A stretch of DNA of 64,000 nt, from contig SJPJ01000001.1 in assembly GCA_007859835.1 (NCBI GenBank), forward strand, positions 5,146,926 through 5,210,925, in the 5' to 3' direction. Both the position numbers and the translations under genes were made by a program. Positions within the stretch are counted from its first letter, which is position 1. Each line of letters starts with the position of its first letter. The stretch is from Novipirellula herctigrandis. Its GTDB lineage: Bacteria > Planctomycetota > Planctomycetia > Pirellulales > Pirellulaceae. Below the pieces are notes generated by a model that was given only the letters and a program-made list of their open reading frames with translations, was not told where the DNA came from and searched no databases. Below are positions 43,080 to 52,923 of this stretch, piece after piece.

Positions 43080-43304
43080 TTAGTGTAAATTCATACTCCG
43101 ATCGACACGCGCGCGGCAACAGATCGCAAGGGTGACTGAGGTGGTGCCGAAGTCCGGGGCGAGTGGTTCTTTTTTTCGACCGGCGTGGTTCATTTCGAAT
43201 TGGTGTGGTATTCGGTACCCAATACCGGAGTGTTTTCTTTCGCGGTGGTAGTACGCGAAGTAACTATTTAGCTCTTGATCGGCTTTTGAGAACACTCTGC
43301 TCAC
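43080..43304 (-). pseudogene. Remnant of an IS3/integrase-core transposase
   Basis: The minus frame contains Y-F-A-Y-Y-H-R-E-R-K-H-S-G-I-G-Y-R-I-P-H, which is the C-terminal end of the rve integrase core of IS3-like transposases (usual form Y-N-x-x-R-P-H-S-A-L-G-Y-x-T-P). The rest of the transposase is not found in any frame upstream, so only the 3' end remains. Its presence beside the fucosidase gene marks an accessory boundary. Confidence 0.6.
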
Positions 43305-43464
43305 CTAAGACATTTTGAATGGCGACGCTTTCACAATCCAATAAACGGGCGGCAGAGTTTGGACGCTTGAGCTGGTGCGAGTAGGATTGTTGTCGACTAA
43401 ACTGTTGGTTTCAGAATACGACGCTAAATGCATCCGGAATAACAAAAGACAAAAGGCAAACCGC

Positions 43465-45345
43465 ATGAGTCCGCGAATAGTTATAGGAATTGTTGTGCTG
43501 CTGACTTTGATCGGCAGTTTAAGCCGAGGTTCAGCGCAAGACATCGTTTCGGAGCAACTCGTAGAACAGGACGACAAATCCACTGTCAGTCCATTGCCGG
43601 AAACCGCACAGCAGCATGATGCCCGCATGCAATGGTGGCGTGAAGCACGCTTCGGCATGTTTGTCCATTGGGGACTCTATTCTGGCTTGGCTGGAACGTG
43701 GGACGGTAAACCAGTCGCAACACGTGGCGGCATGGAATGGATTCAGCAACGCGTCAAGTCCGACACCGACACGTACGCCAAAGAGGCAATCCCAAAGTTC
43801 AAGCCAACCGCAGATTTTGCACGCCAGTGGGCTACGCTTGCCAAGCAAGCGGGCTGCAGGTATCTCGTTTTTACCACCAAGCATCACGACGGTTTTGGAT
43901 TGTTTGACTCGAAAGCCGGGGACTACAACGCCGGCAGCGTTTTGAACCGTGACCTTGTCAAGGAAATCGTTGAGGCATGTCATGCCGAAGGTTTAAAAGT
44001 CGGCTTCTATCATTCGGTCATTGACTGGCATCATGATCAATACACGTACAACAAGTCAAAGCAGTTGCCACATCCGCTTCGGGGCCAAGCCTACGCGAAT
44101 GGACCGCGTGATCACGCCAAGTATCAAGACTACCTTCACCAACAGGTAACCGAACTCGTCTCCAACTACGGACCCGTGGACGTACTCTGGTGGGATTACA
44201 GCTCGCTGGATTTTCAGGGTGACCAGGCGTGGCGTTCCAGCGAGTTGATGGAACTTGTCCGCTCGAAACAGCCCGGCATTATCATGAACAACCGACTGTT
44301 TCGAACTCCGGAGGCCGGTTGGTCCGGAATGGGAACCGCAGGATTTATCCCGCAACTCGATTCGAAGTACGGCGATTTCATTACGCCCGAGCAACATATT
44401 CCGGCGACCGGGATGCCCGGCATTGATTGGGAGACGTGCATGACACTGAACACGACCTGGGGTTTCAGCGATCACGATCATGCGTGGAAATCTGACGAGA
44501 CACTGATCCGTAACCTTATCGATATCGCCAGCAAAGGTGGTAATTATCTATTGAACATCGGGCCGAAAGGCGATGGGAGTGTGCCAGAGGAAAGCATTAA
44601 GTCGATGCGGACCATTGGCAAATGGATGAACACCAACGGCGAGGCCATCTACGGCACAACGGCCAGCCCGTTTAAGAACCTGCCGTTCGAAGGTCGCTGT
44701 ACCTGCAAGCCCGGCAACCTTTACTTCCACGTCTTTGATTGGCCTGCGGACGGCAAATTACTCGTCCCAATGACAAACACCATCCGCAAAGCCTATCTGC
44801 TTAGCGCTCCGGACAAAGCACTCACCGTCACAAGCACGGAAAATGGTCAAATCATCTCGTTGCCCGCTAAATCCTCTGACCAAATCGCTACCGTCGTCGT
44901 TACTGAAATTGCGGGCGAGCCGGACGTTATCGTTCCTTCGGCGCAACCAATACTCCAATCCGCTGACGGCGTTTTGAAATTGGACGCTACCGAGGCGGTT
45001 TTGCTGGGTGAACTCAGGCTCGAAAGAAAACACCAACACCCAAACATCGGCTTTTGGCTCCACTCTGCTGACTCGGTCGAGTGGCCTATTAAAATCAGCC
45101 AGGCAGGCAAGTTCGCGGTCACAGCTGGAATTGCGGCCGAAGCGAGTGGCACGTTTGAGATCATCGTCGGTGATCAAAAACTCAGAGCGAAAGCGCCTCG
45201 TACAGGCGGTTACGATAAGTTTAAAAACGTAACACTTGGCGAGATCAATCTTGCCACCGGTAAGGCGACACTTGCGATCAAAGCCGTCAAGGAAGGTTGG
45301 CGTCCGTTCAACTTGACGACGTTAACACTCACACCGGTAAAGTGA
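43465..45345 (+). CDS. Secreted GH29 alpha-L-fucosidase
   Basis: This 626-residue enzyme removes terminal alpha-L-fucose. It starts at ATG 43465, where a signal peptide begins (I-V-I-G-I-V-V-L-L-T-L-I-G-S). GH29 marks are W-W-R-E-A-R-F-G-M-F-V-H-W-G-L-Y-S, F-T-T-K-H-H-D-G-F-G-L-F, and the nucleophile Asp region G-P-V-D-V-L-W-W-D near residue 240. The C-terminal about 200 residues form a beta-sandwich. With the nearby sulfatase at 4 kb it fits use of fucose-rich sulfated algal polysaccharides. The gene is flanked upstream by a transposase remnant and may have been acquired. Confidence 0.92.
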   Translation: MSPRIVIGIVVLLTLIGSLSRGSAQDIVSEQLVEQDDKSTVSPLPETAQQHDARMQWWREARFGMFVHWGLYSGLAGTWDGKPVATRGGMEWIQQRVKSDTDTYAKEAIPKFKPTADFARQWATLAKQAGCRYLVFTTKHHDGFGLFDSKAGDYNAGSVLNRDLVKEIVEACHAEGLKVGFYHSVIDWHHDQYTYNKSKQLPHPLRGQAYANGPRDHAKYQDYLHQQVTELVSNYGPVDVLWWDYSSLDFQGDQAWRSSELMELVRSKQPGIIMNNRLFRTPEAGWSGMGTAGFIPQLDSKYGDFITPEQHIPATGMPGIDWETCMTLNTTWGFSDHDHAWKSDETLIRNLIDIASKGGNYLLNIGPKGDGSVPEESIKSMRTIGKWMNTNGEAIYGTTASPFKNLPFEGRCTCKPGNLYFHVFDWPADGKLLVPMTNTIRKAYLLSAPDKALTVTSTENGQIISLPAKSSDQIATVVVTEIAGEPDVIVPSAQPILQSADGVLKLDATEAVLLGELRLERKHQHPNIGFWLHSADSVEWPIKISQAGKFAVTAGIAAEASGTFEIIVGDQKLRAKAPRTGGYDKFKNVTLGEINLATGKATLAIKAVKEGWRPFNLTTLTLTPVK

Positions 45346-45386
45346 TCTCGATCGTTTGTCCATGCATCAAATGCAGTCGCTGTGGT

Positions 45387-46715
45387 TCAGTTGCTCAAAC
45401 AGTACAGCGATTTCCGGCCGCGGATAAATATCTCTCCATCGGAAACCGCTGGCGACGCGAACGTTTGGTCATCGAGTTGGTTCTCGGACAAATGATCATA
45501 TTGCTTCGACGCTGACACGACCGTTGCCAAGCCATCCGTATTCACCAAATATACCTTTCCGTCTGCTGCGATTAACGATGCGCGATACTCGCCCGCAAGT
45601 CGTTCCTTCCAATACTCGGTGCCAGTATGCAAGTCGAGGCATCGGATGATGCCATTGTTGGAAACAAAGATAACCAAATCGTCCCACACCACGGGCGATG
45701 GGCTATCTGAGATGCCTTGGTCGAATGACCAGACGATATCCTGGCGAGACAATTTCGCTTCACCACTTGGGCGGATCGCCAACATGGGTTGCCGCATGCC
45801 CTGTGTGGCGATAATCAAGCCATCCGCAACAACGGGGTTGGGAATCACGCGGTTGCCCTCCAATTCGGGCAAGTGCCATAACTGCTTGCCAGTCATGGGG
45901 TTATAGGCATCGAGCATCTGACCACCCATCACAATCAATTCGGATCGCTCGCCATGATTGCGGAGGATGGGCGTGGTATACCCGTCACAGTGCTCTCGGG
46001 TTGCCGTGGTCATTCGCATCGTTTTCCACTTCTGTTCACCCGTTCTCTTGTCGTGGGCAACAACGTAGCTGGGCGAAACCTCACCGACTAGATCAGCACA
46101 CGAGTCCTGCATGCAGACCGAAATCACCAGATCACCATACAAGACGGGGCTGTTTGCGTGTCCCCACCAAATCGTGTAATCACCGTGATCTTCTTGCAGG
46201 TTGCGTTTCCAAAGTTGACGCCCTTGGAAGTCGTAGGCGGCCAAGTCGCCGTTGCCAAAATGAGCGATCACGATTTCTCCGTCGATGGTTGGTGATGGGC
46301 TAGCCATATTATGCGAGTTGTGAAATTGTTGATGCCGCCGCATGTCAGGCAACTTTCTCAGCACTTTAACTCGCTTCGCGGTCGCCTCGCCAACTTCGCG
46401 CGTCCATTCGATTTTTCCCGTCTGTTTGTTGACTCTTAAGAGTGTCAGTGTTTGTTCATCGACACAACTTGTCACAAACACAGCATCACCCCAAATTGCG
46501 GGCGTGCTATCGCCCCACTGTGGCAACGGGCACTTCCACTTGACCCCCGTCTGCTCGCTCCAGGCAATTGGCAATGCCGTTTCGCCGACGATACCGTCGC
46601 CGCTAGGGCCTCGCCATTGTGGCCAATTCTCGGCCTGAGTCGAATCGATAACCGTCAAGAAACAAATCAATGTCAGCACGCCGAAAAGGAATCGTTGCAT
46701 TGCCATATTTTCCAT
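45387..46715 (-). CDS. Secreted PQQ-like beta-propeller protein
   Basis: This 442-residue protein has a signal peptide (about residues 8-29, ending T-Q-A-E). It begins N-W-P-Q-W-R-G-P-S-G-D-G, the planctomycete-typical start of PQQ-like propellers. Blade repeats follow (V-Y-L-V-N-T-D-G-L near 390, I-I-R-C-L-D-L-H-T-G-T-E-Y-W near 350, L-T-L-L-R-V-N-K-Q-T-G-K-I-E-W). No PQQ catalytic dehydrogenase residues can be assigned, so it is more likely a propeller for protein or ligand binding. ATG 46700 is an alternative start. It converges on the fucosidase gene with 41 nt between the stops. Confidence 0.88.
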   Translation of the reverse strand: MENMAMQRFLFGVLTLICFLTVIDSTQAENWPQWRGPSGDGIVGETALPIAWSEQTGVKWKCPLPQWGDSTPAIWGDAVFVTSCVDEQTLTLLRVNKQTGKIEWTREVGEATAKRVKVLRKLPDMRRHQQFHNSHNMASPSPTIDGEIVIAHFGNGDLAAYDFQGRQLWKRNLQEDHGDYTIWWGHANSPVLYGDLVISVCMQDSCADLVGEVSPSYVVAHDKRTGEQKWKTMRMTTATREHCDGYTTPILRNHGERSELIVMGGQMLDAYNPMTGKQLWHLPELEGNRVIPNPVVADGLIIATQGMRQPMLAIRPSGEAKLSRQDIVWSFDQGISDSPSPVVWDDLVIFVSNNGIIRCLDLHTGTEYWKERLAGEYRASLIAADGKVYLVNTDGLATVVSASKQYDHLSENQLDDQTFASPAVSDGEIFIRGRKSLYCLSN

Positions 46716-46891
46716 GCGTTAAATAAGGTGGGATCGTCCCAACGGCCTCGATCGGGCACGTCGTGATCGAGTGGAGTTCGCGCTGTTGCCAAAGCCTAGT
46801 AGGATCGGCAAATAGCAGAACATTGGCCAATCATAGTTGCTCAGCCGCAGATCGGCCAATCTGACCTAAGGTTTCCTTATTATGTAATGTT

Positions 46892-47686
46892 CTAACCCTC
46901 TTGTTGGGTTGGATACTCGGCGTTTTCAACTCGATAGAGGGCAGCACCCAGCAAGGTGATCGTGATTGCCGCCAGGACGAGCAGGTGTGTTGAGACGGGT
47001 TCGCTACCGAAAATATTTTCGGCGTTAGACCGAACGTCTTCCCATCCCATCCAAGTCGCTAACAGTCCGCGCAACCGATAGTTGACGGTGAACTTGTTCA
47101 CCAGTGCCGGCACGAATGACAGTCCATACTCAACGACCATGGTGTATAAGACGGCGGCGACCATCGTTCGGCGATAAAAGACAACACCGATCAAGAGAAA
47201 AATCGCTGCGTGAGCCAAGCAGGACAACACAGCGAGCGCACTCATCACCAACCACATTCGCAGCATTACGTCCGTGCCGATCAGGAACACGGATGCCGAA
47301 ATGGCGACGAGCGCCGCAGATAAAGTCCAGATGACAGCGGTGAGGTACTTTCCAAATAACACCATCCGTCGACCAGACCTGCGAAGTGCTAGATAGACCC
47401 AAGTTTGCCCTTCGATTTCGGTACTGATCGCGGGAGTTGCCCAGAGCAGCAGTCCTAGCAAGCACGTCACCTCCGGTACTAAAAAGTAGAGCGTGACGCC
47501 AAACGGTTCGACAAAGTCGGCTGGGTCAAGTTTGTCTGCTAAGTGTGCGTTCGCGATCGTGCGCATCGTTGCGATGATTGCAATGGGAAATGCAACCAGT
47601 ACCAACCACATTGCCATCCGCGCGGGTGTGAACGAGCGACGCAGTTCAAACCGCACTACATCCCATGGCATCGTTAGACGGTTCAT
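46892..47686 (-). CDS. ABC-2-type transporter permease
   Basis: This 264-residue protein has six hydrophobic segments spaced as in ABC-2 permeases, with a long loop between the first and second (about residues 50-60). It overlaps the ATPase gene upstream by 4 bp (ATGA, 47683-47686), so the two are coupled. It is the last gene of the minus-strand run that starts at the ECF sigma factor. The substrate is not known. Confidence 0.82.
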   Translation of the reverse strand: MNRLTMPWDVVRFELRRSFTPARMAMWLVLVAFPIAIIATMRTIANAHLADKLDPADFVEPFGVTLYFLVPEVTCLLGLLLWATPAISTEIEGQTWVYLALRRSGRRMVLFGKYLTAVIWTLSAALVAISASVFLIGTDVMLRMWLVMSALAVLSCLAHAAIFLLIGVVFYRRTMVAAVLYTMVVEYGLSFVPALVNKFTVNYRLRGLLATWMGWEDVRSNAENIFGSEPVSTHLLVLAAITITLLGAALYRVENAEYPTQQEG

Positions 47687-48618
47687 GTGACATCTCCTCG
47701 GTGACGACGAAGGAGCGACTCGAACACGGCTTCTAAGTTTCCATCGGGCGTTCGCAACTGCTCAATCACCAAGTTGTCATCTCGAATCCAAGTCGAAATT
47801 TGGCGATAGAATTCGATCGGCTCGCGCAGCGAAACTTTGAGTTCATGTTTGACATGGTTTAACTGTAAGGATTCAACCCAATCCACGTCGGCTAACCGGT
47901 GAATCAACTTTGCCACGTCTTTTCCAACAAGGCGAACTTCTTGAGGAGTATCCGCCAGAATCGATTCGATTTCTGCCGCCGTGCCCGACGCCAACAACCG
48001 GCCACCGTGAATGAGCAGGAACGATGGAGTTACCGACTCAATCTCTTGCAACACGTGACTGGCGAAGATCAACCCACGACCCGATTGTGTCCAATCCCTC
48101 AACATTCGAGTCATGTCGTTGCGACCAACGGGATCAAGACCGTTGTAGGGTTCATCTAAGATCAAAAGATCAGGCTGGTGAGCGATCGCCTGTGCGATTT
48201 TTGTACGCTGGCGCATACCTAACGAGTAGGTTCCCATTGGTCGACGCATCGCGTCGGTCATGTCGACGATTTCGAGTGCTGTTTCGGCCAAGCGGCGGCA
48301 ATCACGCCGCGGAATTCCGTGCAGCCGAATTTGATACTGGACCCATTCCAACGCTGATACGTTTGGATACAACACATCCGATGCTGGGCACAAGCCGATT
48401 CGTCGTAGCAATTGCCGATCGCTCGAGGGCGACGTGTCGAGCACCCGCAGGCTGCCGATGGTGGGGCGGAAATGACCAATCAGTAGATTGATCAATGTCG
48501 TTTTACCAGAGCCGTTCGGACCGATCAGCCCGTACGCTCCCATGGGCAATCGCAGCGTCAAATCGTTAACGCCCACGACGTTGCCATACATTTTGGAAAC
48601 ATGGTTCAGTTCAATCAT
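47683..48618 (-). CDS. ABC transporter ATP-binding protein
   Basis: This 311-residue ATPase has Walker A G-P-N-G-S-G-K-T-T near residue 36, a signature region Y-S-L-G-M-R-Q-R near 132, and Walker B L-L-I-L-D-E-P near 155. The C terminus carries the extra domain seen in ABC-2 export ATPases. It forms an exporter with the permease at 46892. The sequence differs from the other ATPase of the run (49607), so these are two separate exporters and not a duplication of one gene. Confidence 0.9.
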   Translation of the reverse strand: MIELNHVSKMYGNVVGVNDLTLRLPMGAYGLIGPNGSGKTTLINLLIGHFRPTIGSLRVLDTSPSSDRQLLRRIGLCPASDVLYPNVSALEWVQYQIRLHGIPRRDCRRLAETALEIVDMTDAMRRPMGTYSLGMRQRTKIAQAIAHQPDLLILDEPYNGLDPVGRNDMTRMLRDWTQSGRGLIFASHVLQEIESVTPSFLLIHGGRLLASGTAAEIESILADTPQEVRLVGKDVAKLIHRLADVDWVESLQLNHVKHELKVSLREPIEFYRQISTWIRDDNLVIEQLRTPDGNLEAVFESLLRRHRGDVT

Positions 48619-48621
48619 CGC

Positions 48622-49620
48622 TTAAATACTCAGCCTCGCGATGATGCGTTTTCGAATGATCCAATAGGAAAGGACCGAGATTGTTACCAGAACCAAAACC
48701 GCTGGAACAACCGTCGACGACGAGGTATCCAGTCCAAATACCCACGATTGGACTTTGCCCAACGTATGGTACGGTGATAGTAATCGCCAGCGATCAAAAT
48801 CGATATCCAAGTCTTCCCAGTTGCCTCGGCCGCCTCGATGTCCGCCTTGATCGCCACCTGATGCTACGACGGCAGTTGTCGAAGTCAACACTTGATAGGC
48901 GACGAAACCCATTGCCCATGTTGCAAACCAAGCGAACGTCGCATAGCGGCTTTCGGACGACAGCGATGAATAGGCGACGGCTAATGCGGTGGTCGGGATC
49001 ATCAATACGGCGGATGCAGCCAAAATCCGAAGAGGGATGTCCCATGTTTGCATCACCACCGACAAATCGGGTGACAACAATACACCGAGCAAATAGACCA
49101 ACATCGCTGGCACGGTCACAATCATCGCTAAGAAAAACCAGATCACTGCCGATTTGCCCAAAATATACTGAAACGGCGAAAGCGGCCGCGAAAAGTACAT
49201 CAAGTAGGCCTTCGTCCGTAGGTCATACGAAATCAACTTGGGCGCGATCAAACCAATCAATACCACCATGGCGAACAGTTGAGGGTAACGAAAAAATGCC
49301 AAGATCAGCGTCGACCAAAGTTGATGCCGGGCGGCCTCGGGGTCATTAACGATTTGACTAGCAAGCTCAGGTTGCGCTAATGGCTTGCGAACGATCTGGG
49401 CTATGAACTGTTGCAGCTCGGGATCCGTTGAGGAATACTCAAAGGCGAATATGCCCAAGGCGGGAACGACAATCGGCAACCATGCCAACATCAATACGTT
49501 GCGTAGCCAACGCCGTCGCCAAATCAAAGAAACGCCAGTGCGGGCAATGACCCAAGGTCGCACGAACCGTGCAGTCCGTTCCTCTTGCCAGTTGCGGTAA
49601 CCGAGATCATGAATTGGCAT
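48622..49620 (-). CDS. ABC-2-type transporter permease
   Basis: This 332-residue protein has six hydrophobic segments, starting near residue 40 (N-V-L-M-L-A-W-L-P-I-V-V-P-A-L). The start is set at ATG 49620 (M-P-I-H-D-L-G-Y-R-N-W). The frame from 49689 would extend into the ATPase gene. It overlaps the ATPase gene by 14 nt. The stop is 3 nt from the ATPase start of the next pair. Confidence 0.82.
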   Translation of the reverse strand: MPIHDLGYRNWQEERTARFVRPWVIARTGVSLIWRRRWLRNVLMLAWLPIVVPALGIFAFEYSSTDPELQQFIAQIVRKPLAQPELASQIVNDPEAARHQLWSTLILAFFRYPQLFAMVVLIGLIAPKLISYDLRTKAYLMYFSRPLSPFQYILGKSAVIWFFLAMIVTVPAMLVYLLGVLLSPDLSVVMQTWDIPLRILAASAVLMIPTTALAVAYSSLSSESRYATFAWFATWAMGFVAYQVLTSTTAVVASGGDQGGHRGGRGNWEDLDIDFDRWRLLSPYHTLGKVQSWVFGLDTSSSTVVPAVLVLVTISVLSYWIIRKRIIARLSI

Positions 49621-50599
49621 GACCGGCCCCGCGTGAAATGGCGTTTGGGGTAATGTCCGACTTCGCCATCGATTTTCCGGACGCAACATCCATGAAAATT
49701 TGATCGAGCGAATTGAGCGCAGGCTCCAAACGTCGGATCGATGTGTTTGTTTCCGCCGCCAGACGCCAAAGTTGATCGGCTTGATGCGCTTGAATGCCCT
49801 CGACTCGCAAACCGTTTGTTTCCGGATCGGGATTCACGGTGTAACCAGCACGGGTTAATTGCTCGGCAAACAATGTTGCATCGCCGACGATTGACACAAG
49901 GATCGTCGGTTCGATCGGTCGGCTCAAATTGTCGAGTGTGTCGACGACGCGGACGGTTCCATCAACCAAAATAACAACATGATCACAAACACTACGGACG
50001 TCTGGCAGAATGTGCGTCGACAAAATCACCGACTTGCCATGTTCCGTAGCAAGGTTGCGTATTCGGCGAAGCATCGCAATCCGCTGATCCGGGTCCAAGC
50101 CTGTCGTCGGTTCATCCAAAATCAATAGTGATGGATCGTGAACCAATGCCTGTGAAAATTTCAGTTTCTGTCGCATGCCCGTTGAATACGATTCGACGTC
50201 GCGATAGCGTTCTTCGCCAAACCCACAATAGTCCATCATTTCATGGGAACGCCGTAGTCCTTCGCGTCCCGACAGACCTGACAAGCGAGCCATCAACGCT
50301 ACCGATTCGATACCCGCCATCCCCGCAACATAGCAATCGTCTTCGGGCAAATAGCCGACGTGGTCACGAATCATTCGGGCATCGCGAGGCCAATCATAAT
50401 CGAGCACGCGGCCCTGACCGGATTGGACGTGTAGCAACCCCAATAGTGCTTTGATCAGGGTGCTCTTTCCGGAACCGTTGGGGCCGAGTAGGCCCGTGAC
50501 GCCTGGCGGAATTTGCAGCGATACGTCACGGAGCGCATCGATTGCACCGTAGCGTTTGCTAACCGATTCAATCTCGATAATGGCATCGGAGGATCCCAA
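49607..50599 (-). CDS. ABC transporter ATP-binding protein
   Basis: This 330-residue ATPase has Walker A G-P-N-G-S-G-K-S-T near residue 38, a signature region Y-S-T-G-M-R-Q-K near 140 and Walker B L-L-I-L-D-E-P-T near 160. It pairs with the permease at 48622. It is preceded by the DUF4097 gene with only 2 nt between them, so a regulatory or stress-linked export role is plausible. Confidence 0.9.
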   Translation of the reverse strand: MGSSDAIIEIESVSKRYGAIDALRDVSLQIPPGVTGLLGPNGSGKSTLIKALLGLLHVQSGQGRVLDYDWPRDARMIRDHVGYLPEDDCYVAGMAGIESVALMARLSGLSGREGLRRSHEMMDYCGFGEERYRDVESYSTGMRQKLKFSQALVHDPSLLILDEPTTGLDPDQRIAMLRRIRNLATEHGKSVILSTHILPDVRSVCDHVVILVDGTVRVVDTLDNLSRPIEPTILVSIVGDATLFAEQLTRAGYTVNPDPETNGLRVEGIQAHQADQLWRLAAETNTSIRRLEPALNSLDQIFMDVASGKSMAKSDITPNAISRGAGHANS

Positions 50600-50601
50600 C
50601 T

Positions 50602-51444
50602 TCAGTACTTTTCCGCAGTAACTTGAATCACTTCAACCGAGGTCGTACGGATTGCCCCGTTGCTAGTGCTGAGCAACAACCTAGCAGGTTCGTCCCCAGA
50701 ACCCAATCGGAACGAAGAGCCCGATTTGACTTTTTCGCCATTTGCCGTAACCTTCCCATTGCTCGTGCTTGCGGTCACCTCCGCTACACCTCCGCGTAGT
50801 TCCACTTCGATCGAACCATTACTGGTTCGGATCTCATGATCACCAGCACTCAGTTGGCCAGTCATCGTGACGGAACCGTTGCTGGTTTTGGCTCGTACGT
50901 TGGTTAGAGCATTTCCCTCGATGGTTAATTTTCCGTTGGAAGTTTGAATGTTGATTTCCCCAGTGGCATTCACAACACGAACGGAGCCATTGTTGGATTT
51001 GGCTTGAACTCCGCCACTAACACCATCGACATCGATGGCTCCATTGGATGTGGCCAAGTTTAGCGCCGACGACCGAGGTAGTGTGACGGTAAGCGAGGCA
51101 CCACCAGAGATCCCTTTGGGAATGATTACAGTGATTTCTGCAATCCCATCGCGATCGTTGTGCTCGAGACTGATTTCCTTAACATCTTCTTGAGCTTCCT
51201 CGACGGAATAGCCTCTCGCGATGTAGTCAGCTTCGACTTGAATTTTGTCCACGTTCCCAGTGACACAGGAAATGTTTCCGTTTTGGGTTCGGATCGAGCA
51301 CTCTCCCGAAGCGGGGATTGGAACGCTTAAGCTTTCGTGACGTTTCGCTTGTTCCATCCTCAAACCCGGTATAAACCCGCATCCAGAACAGGCGATCATG
51401 AAAGTAAAAATCGTCGCGTGAGTTGCGACACCAGAGAGTTTCAT
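50602..51444 (-). CDS. DUF4097 beta-helix lipoprotein
   Basis: This 280-residue protein starts at ATG 51444 with a lipoprotein signal (M-I-A-C-S-G-C). Most of the rest is built of repeats of S-N-G-S/T in beta strands, about every 20 residues (S-N-G-A-I-D-V, S-N-N-G-S-V-R-V, T-S-N-G-K-L-T-I, T-S-N-G-S-V-T-M), the DUF4097 pattern of a right-handed beta-helix. It sits in the same operon as the ABC exporters, anchored at a membrane. DUF4097 proteins often accompany ECF sigma factor genes or stress operons, but their mechanism is not known. Confidence 0.85.
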   Translation of the reverse strand: MKLSGVATHATIFTFMIACSGCGFIPGLRMEQAKRHESLSVPIPASGECSIRTQNGNISCVTGNVDKIQVEADYIARGYSVEEAQEDVKEISLEHNDRDGIAEITVIIPKGISGGASLTVTLPRSSALNLATSNGAIDVDGVSGGVQAKSNNGSVRVVNATGEINIQTSNGKLTIEGNALTNVRAKTSNGSVTMTGQLSAGDHEIRTSNGSIEVELRGGVAEVTASTSNGKVTANGEKVKSGSSFRLGSGDEPARLLLSTSNGAIRTTSVEVIQVTAEKY

Positions 51445-51637
51445 CGAAACAGCCTTTCGAGAATTAGAATGTGCAGGATAGACAACTATTCGTTCGAGAG
51501 CCCGTGATCTTGGCAATAAAAGCTCGTCGCTTTTAGATTTTGACCGTCTTTGTATCCGAGAACTCAATTCCACGAACCACGCCGGTGTACGATGGCGATG
51601 GCGCAGTCCAAGTGGGTGGTTTGGTGGCAAAAAAATT

Positions 51638-52921
51638 CTATTGAGTCGAAGTCGGTTGCGCCAGGGAAGTCAGGATCAATTGAGGGGGAATTTCACTCTC
51701 TCTGGATCCAAACCAGATGTCGTTTTCATTCGATCGGTCCAGCGTCATGATTATGGTGATTGGGCCCGAATTTTGGACCGCATCCGACACATCGACTTCG
51801 ATGATTTGGTCTCGGCGGACTACGCCACGGCGTTGCCCCACTTCGGCTAGAGTCTTTGGCGCCGAGTCTTTTGTCAGGTTACCCTCGTTCCAATCGCTGT
51901 GGTCGCCGACAAAGAAACGAAGTGTCCCCGCACCCGCGTCGATATCTTGTGTCAGGCGAAGCTTTGCCGAACGCAAGCTTTTTACATCGGGTATATCAAA
52001 ACGCAGATAGACAATGCGGCGTTTGCCTTCGACCTTCAAGTGTTGATTTGCCTCGCGTTGGCCGCGATCGAGAGTCACGTCGTCCGTTGGATGCAGCTTG
52101 TGAATCTCCATTGATGGCCGTGATAATTCTTCTGCTGCGAGGTTCGCGGTCTGGGTATTCGCCATTTGCTGAGAGCCTACTTCGACGGAGGCTTTATCGC
52201 TATGTCGCGTCATCGTCACGCTGCCTTCGTACACCTTTAATTCGGTATGGCCAGTAGCGACGAGCGAAAACAGAGTGCCCATGACATCCACCGTGGAATG
52301 TCCGGTGAGCACCTGAAAGGCAGGCATACCTTCACGACGTGGAGCAATCTCGAAGAAGGCCTCTCCTTGCAGGAGTCGCACTTTCGGTAAATCGGAATCC
52401 AACGCAAGTTGTGCTCCCGACTCCATGGAAAGGATTGACCCATCGGACAGACGTAGCATCGCCTGAGTATCCGCGTCGCAGGTCACTTCGTCCCCAACAT
52501 GGAGCCGAAAATCAGGTGTAGCTCGATAACGCTGCTTTCCCCGCTGGACGGACAATTCGCTGCTTCCAGAGATGCTCATACAGATTCCCATTTCGCGGTT
52601 GGCATCCGCGCCGCGACGATAGATTGAATAACTGATTCCCACGGAAATGACCAATACTGCTGCGGCTGCGGCAACCAGTAAACGGCGCCAAGATTGGGAG
52701 TTGGTTTTGGCAGGCAGAGTCACCGTTTGTTGAAGCGACTGCAGTTCCACTTGTTCCATTAGCGTCTCGCGCAGCAGAACATTCAATCGAGTCTCCTGTT
52801 GGAACCGTCGACGCAAAGGCTCCGACGCATGAACCGCCGAGTGAAATTCGGCCAACTCCTCTTCGGAGATGTCTGCTTCGAGGTAGGCTGCCAACAATTC
52901 GTCAAACCGTTTGTCAGTCAT
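51638..52921 (-). CDS. FecR-like transmembrane regulator with CBM96/DNRLRE-like C-terminal domain
   Basis: This 427-residue protein starts at ATG 52921, 2 nt beyond the sigma-factor stop codon (52924-52926). A cytoplasmic N-terminal zinc-finger-less anti-sigma region (about 1-75) comes first. One membrane segment (about 80-97) and a FecR domain (about 130-255, D-G-S-I-L-S-M-E-S, L-L-Q-G-E-A-F-F-E-I) follow. The last about 145 residues (283-425) form a second beta domain with L-K-V-E-G-K-R-R-I, H-S-D-W, S-A-P-K, D-I-W-F-G-S. That domain is closely matched in the divergent giant protein at 53725. FecR proteins sense signals outside the cytoplasm and control the partner sigma factor, so the fused domain may sense or bind the same glycan as the effector. 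Confidence 0.85.
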   Translation of the reverse strand: MTDKRFDELLAAYLEADISEEELAEFHSAVHASEPLRRRFQQETRLNVLLRETLMEQVELQSLQQTVTLPAKTNSQSWRRLLVAAAAAVLVISVGISYSIYRRGADANREMGICMSISGSSELSVQRGKQRYRATPDFRLHVGDEVTCDADTQAMLRLSDGSILSMESGAQLALDSDLPKVRLLQGEAFFEIAPRREGMPAFQVLTGHSTVDVMGTLFSLVATGHTELKVYEGSVTMTRHSDKASVEVGSQQMANTQTANLAAEELSRPSMEIHKLHPTDDVTLDRGQREANQHLKVEGKRRIVYLRFDIPDVKSLRSAKLRLTQDIDAGAGTLRFFVGDHSDWNEGNLTKDSAPKTLAEVGQRRGVVRRDQIIEVDVSDAVQNSGPITIIMTLDRSNENDIWFGSRESEIPPQLILTSLAQPTSTQ

Positions 52922-52923
52922 CG

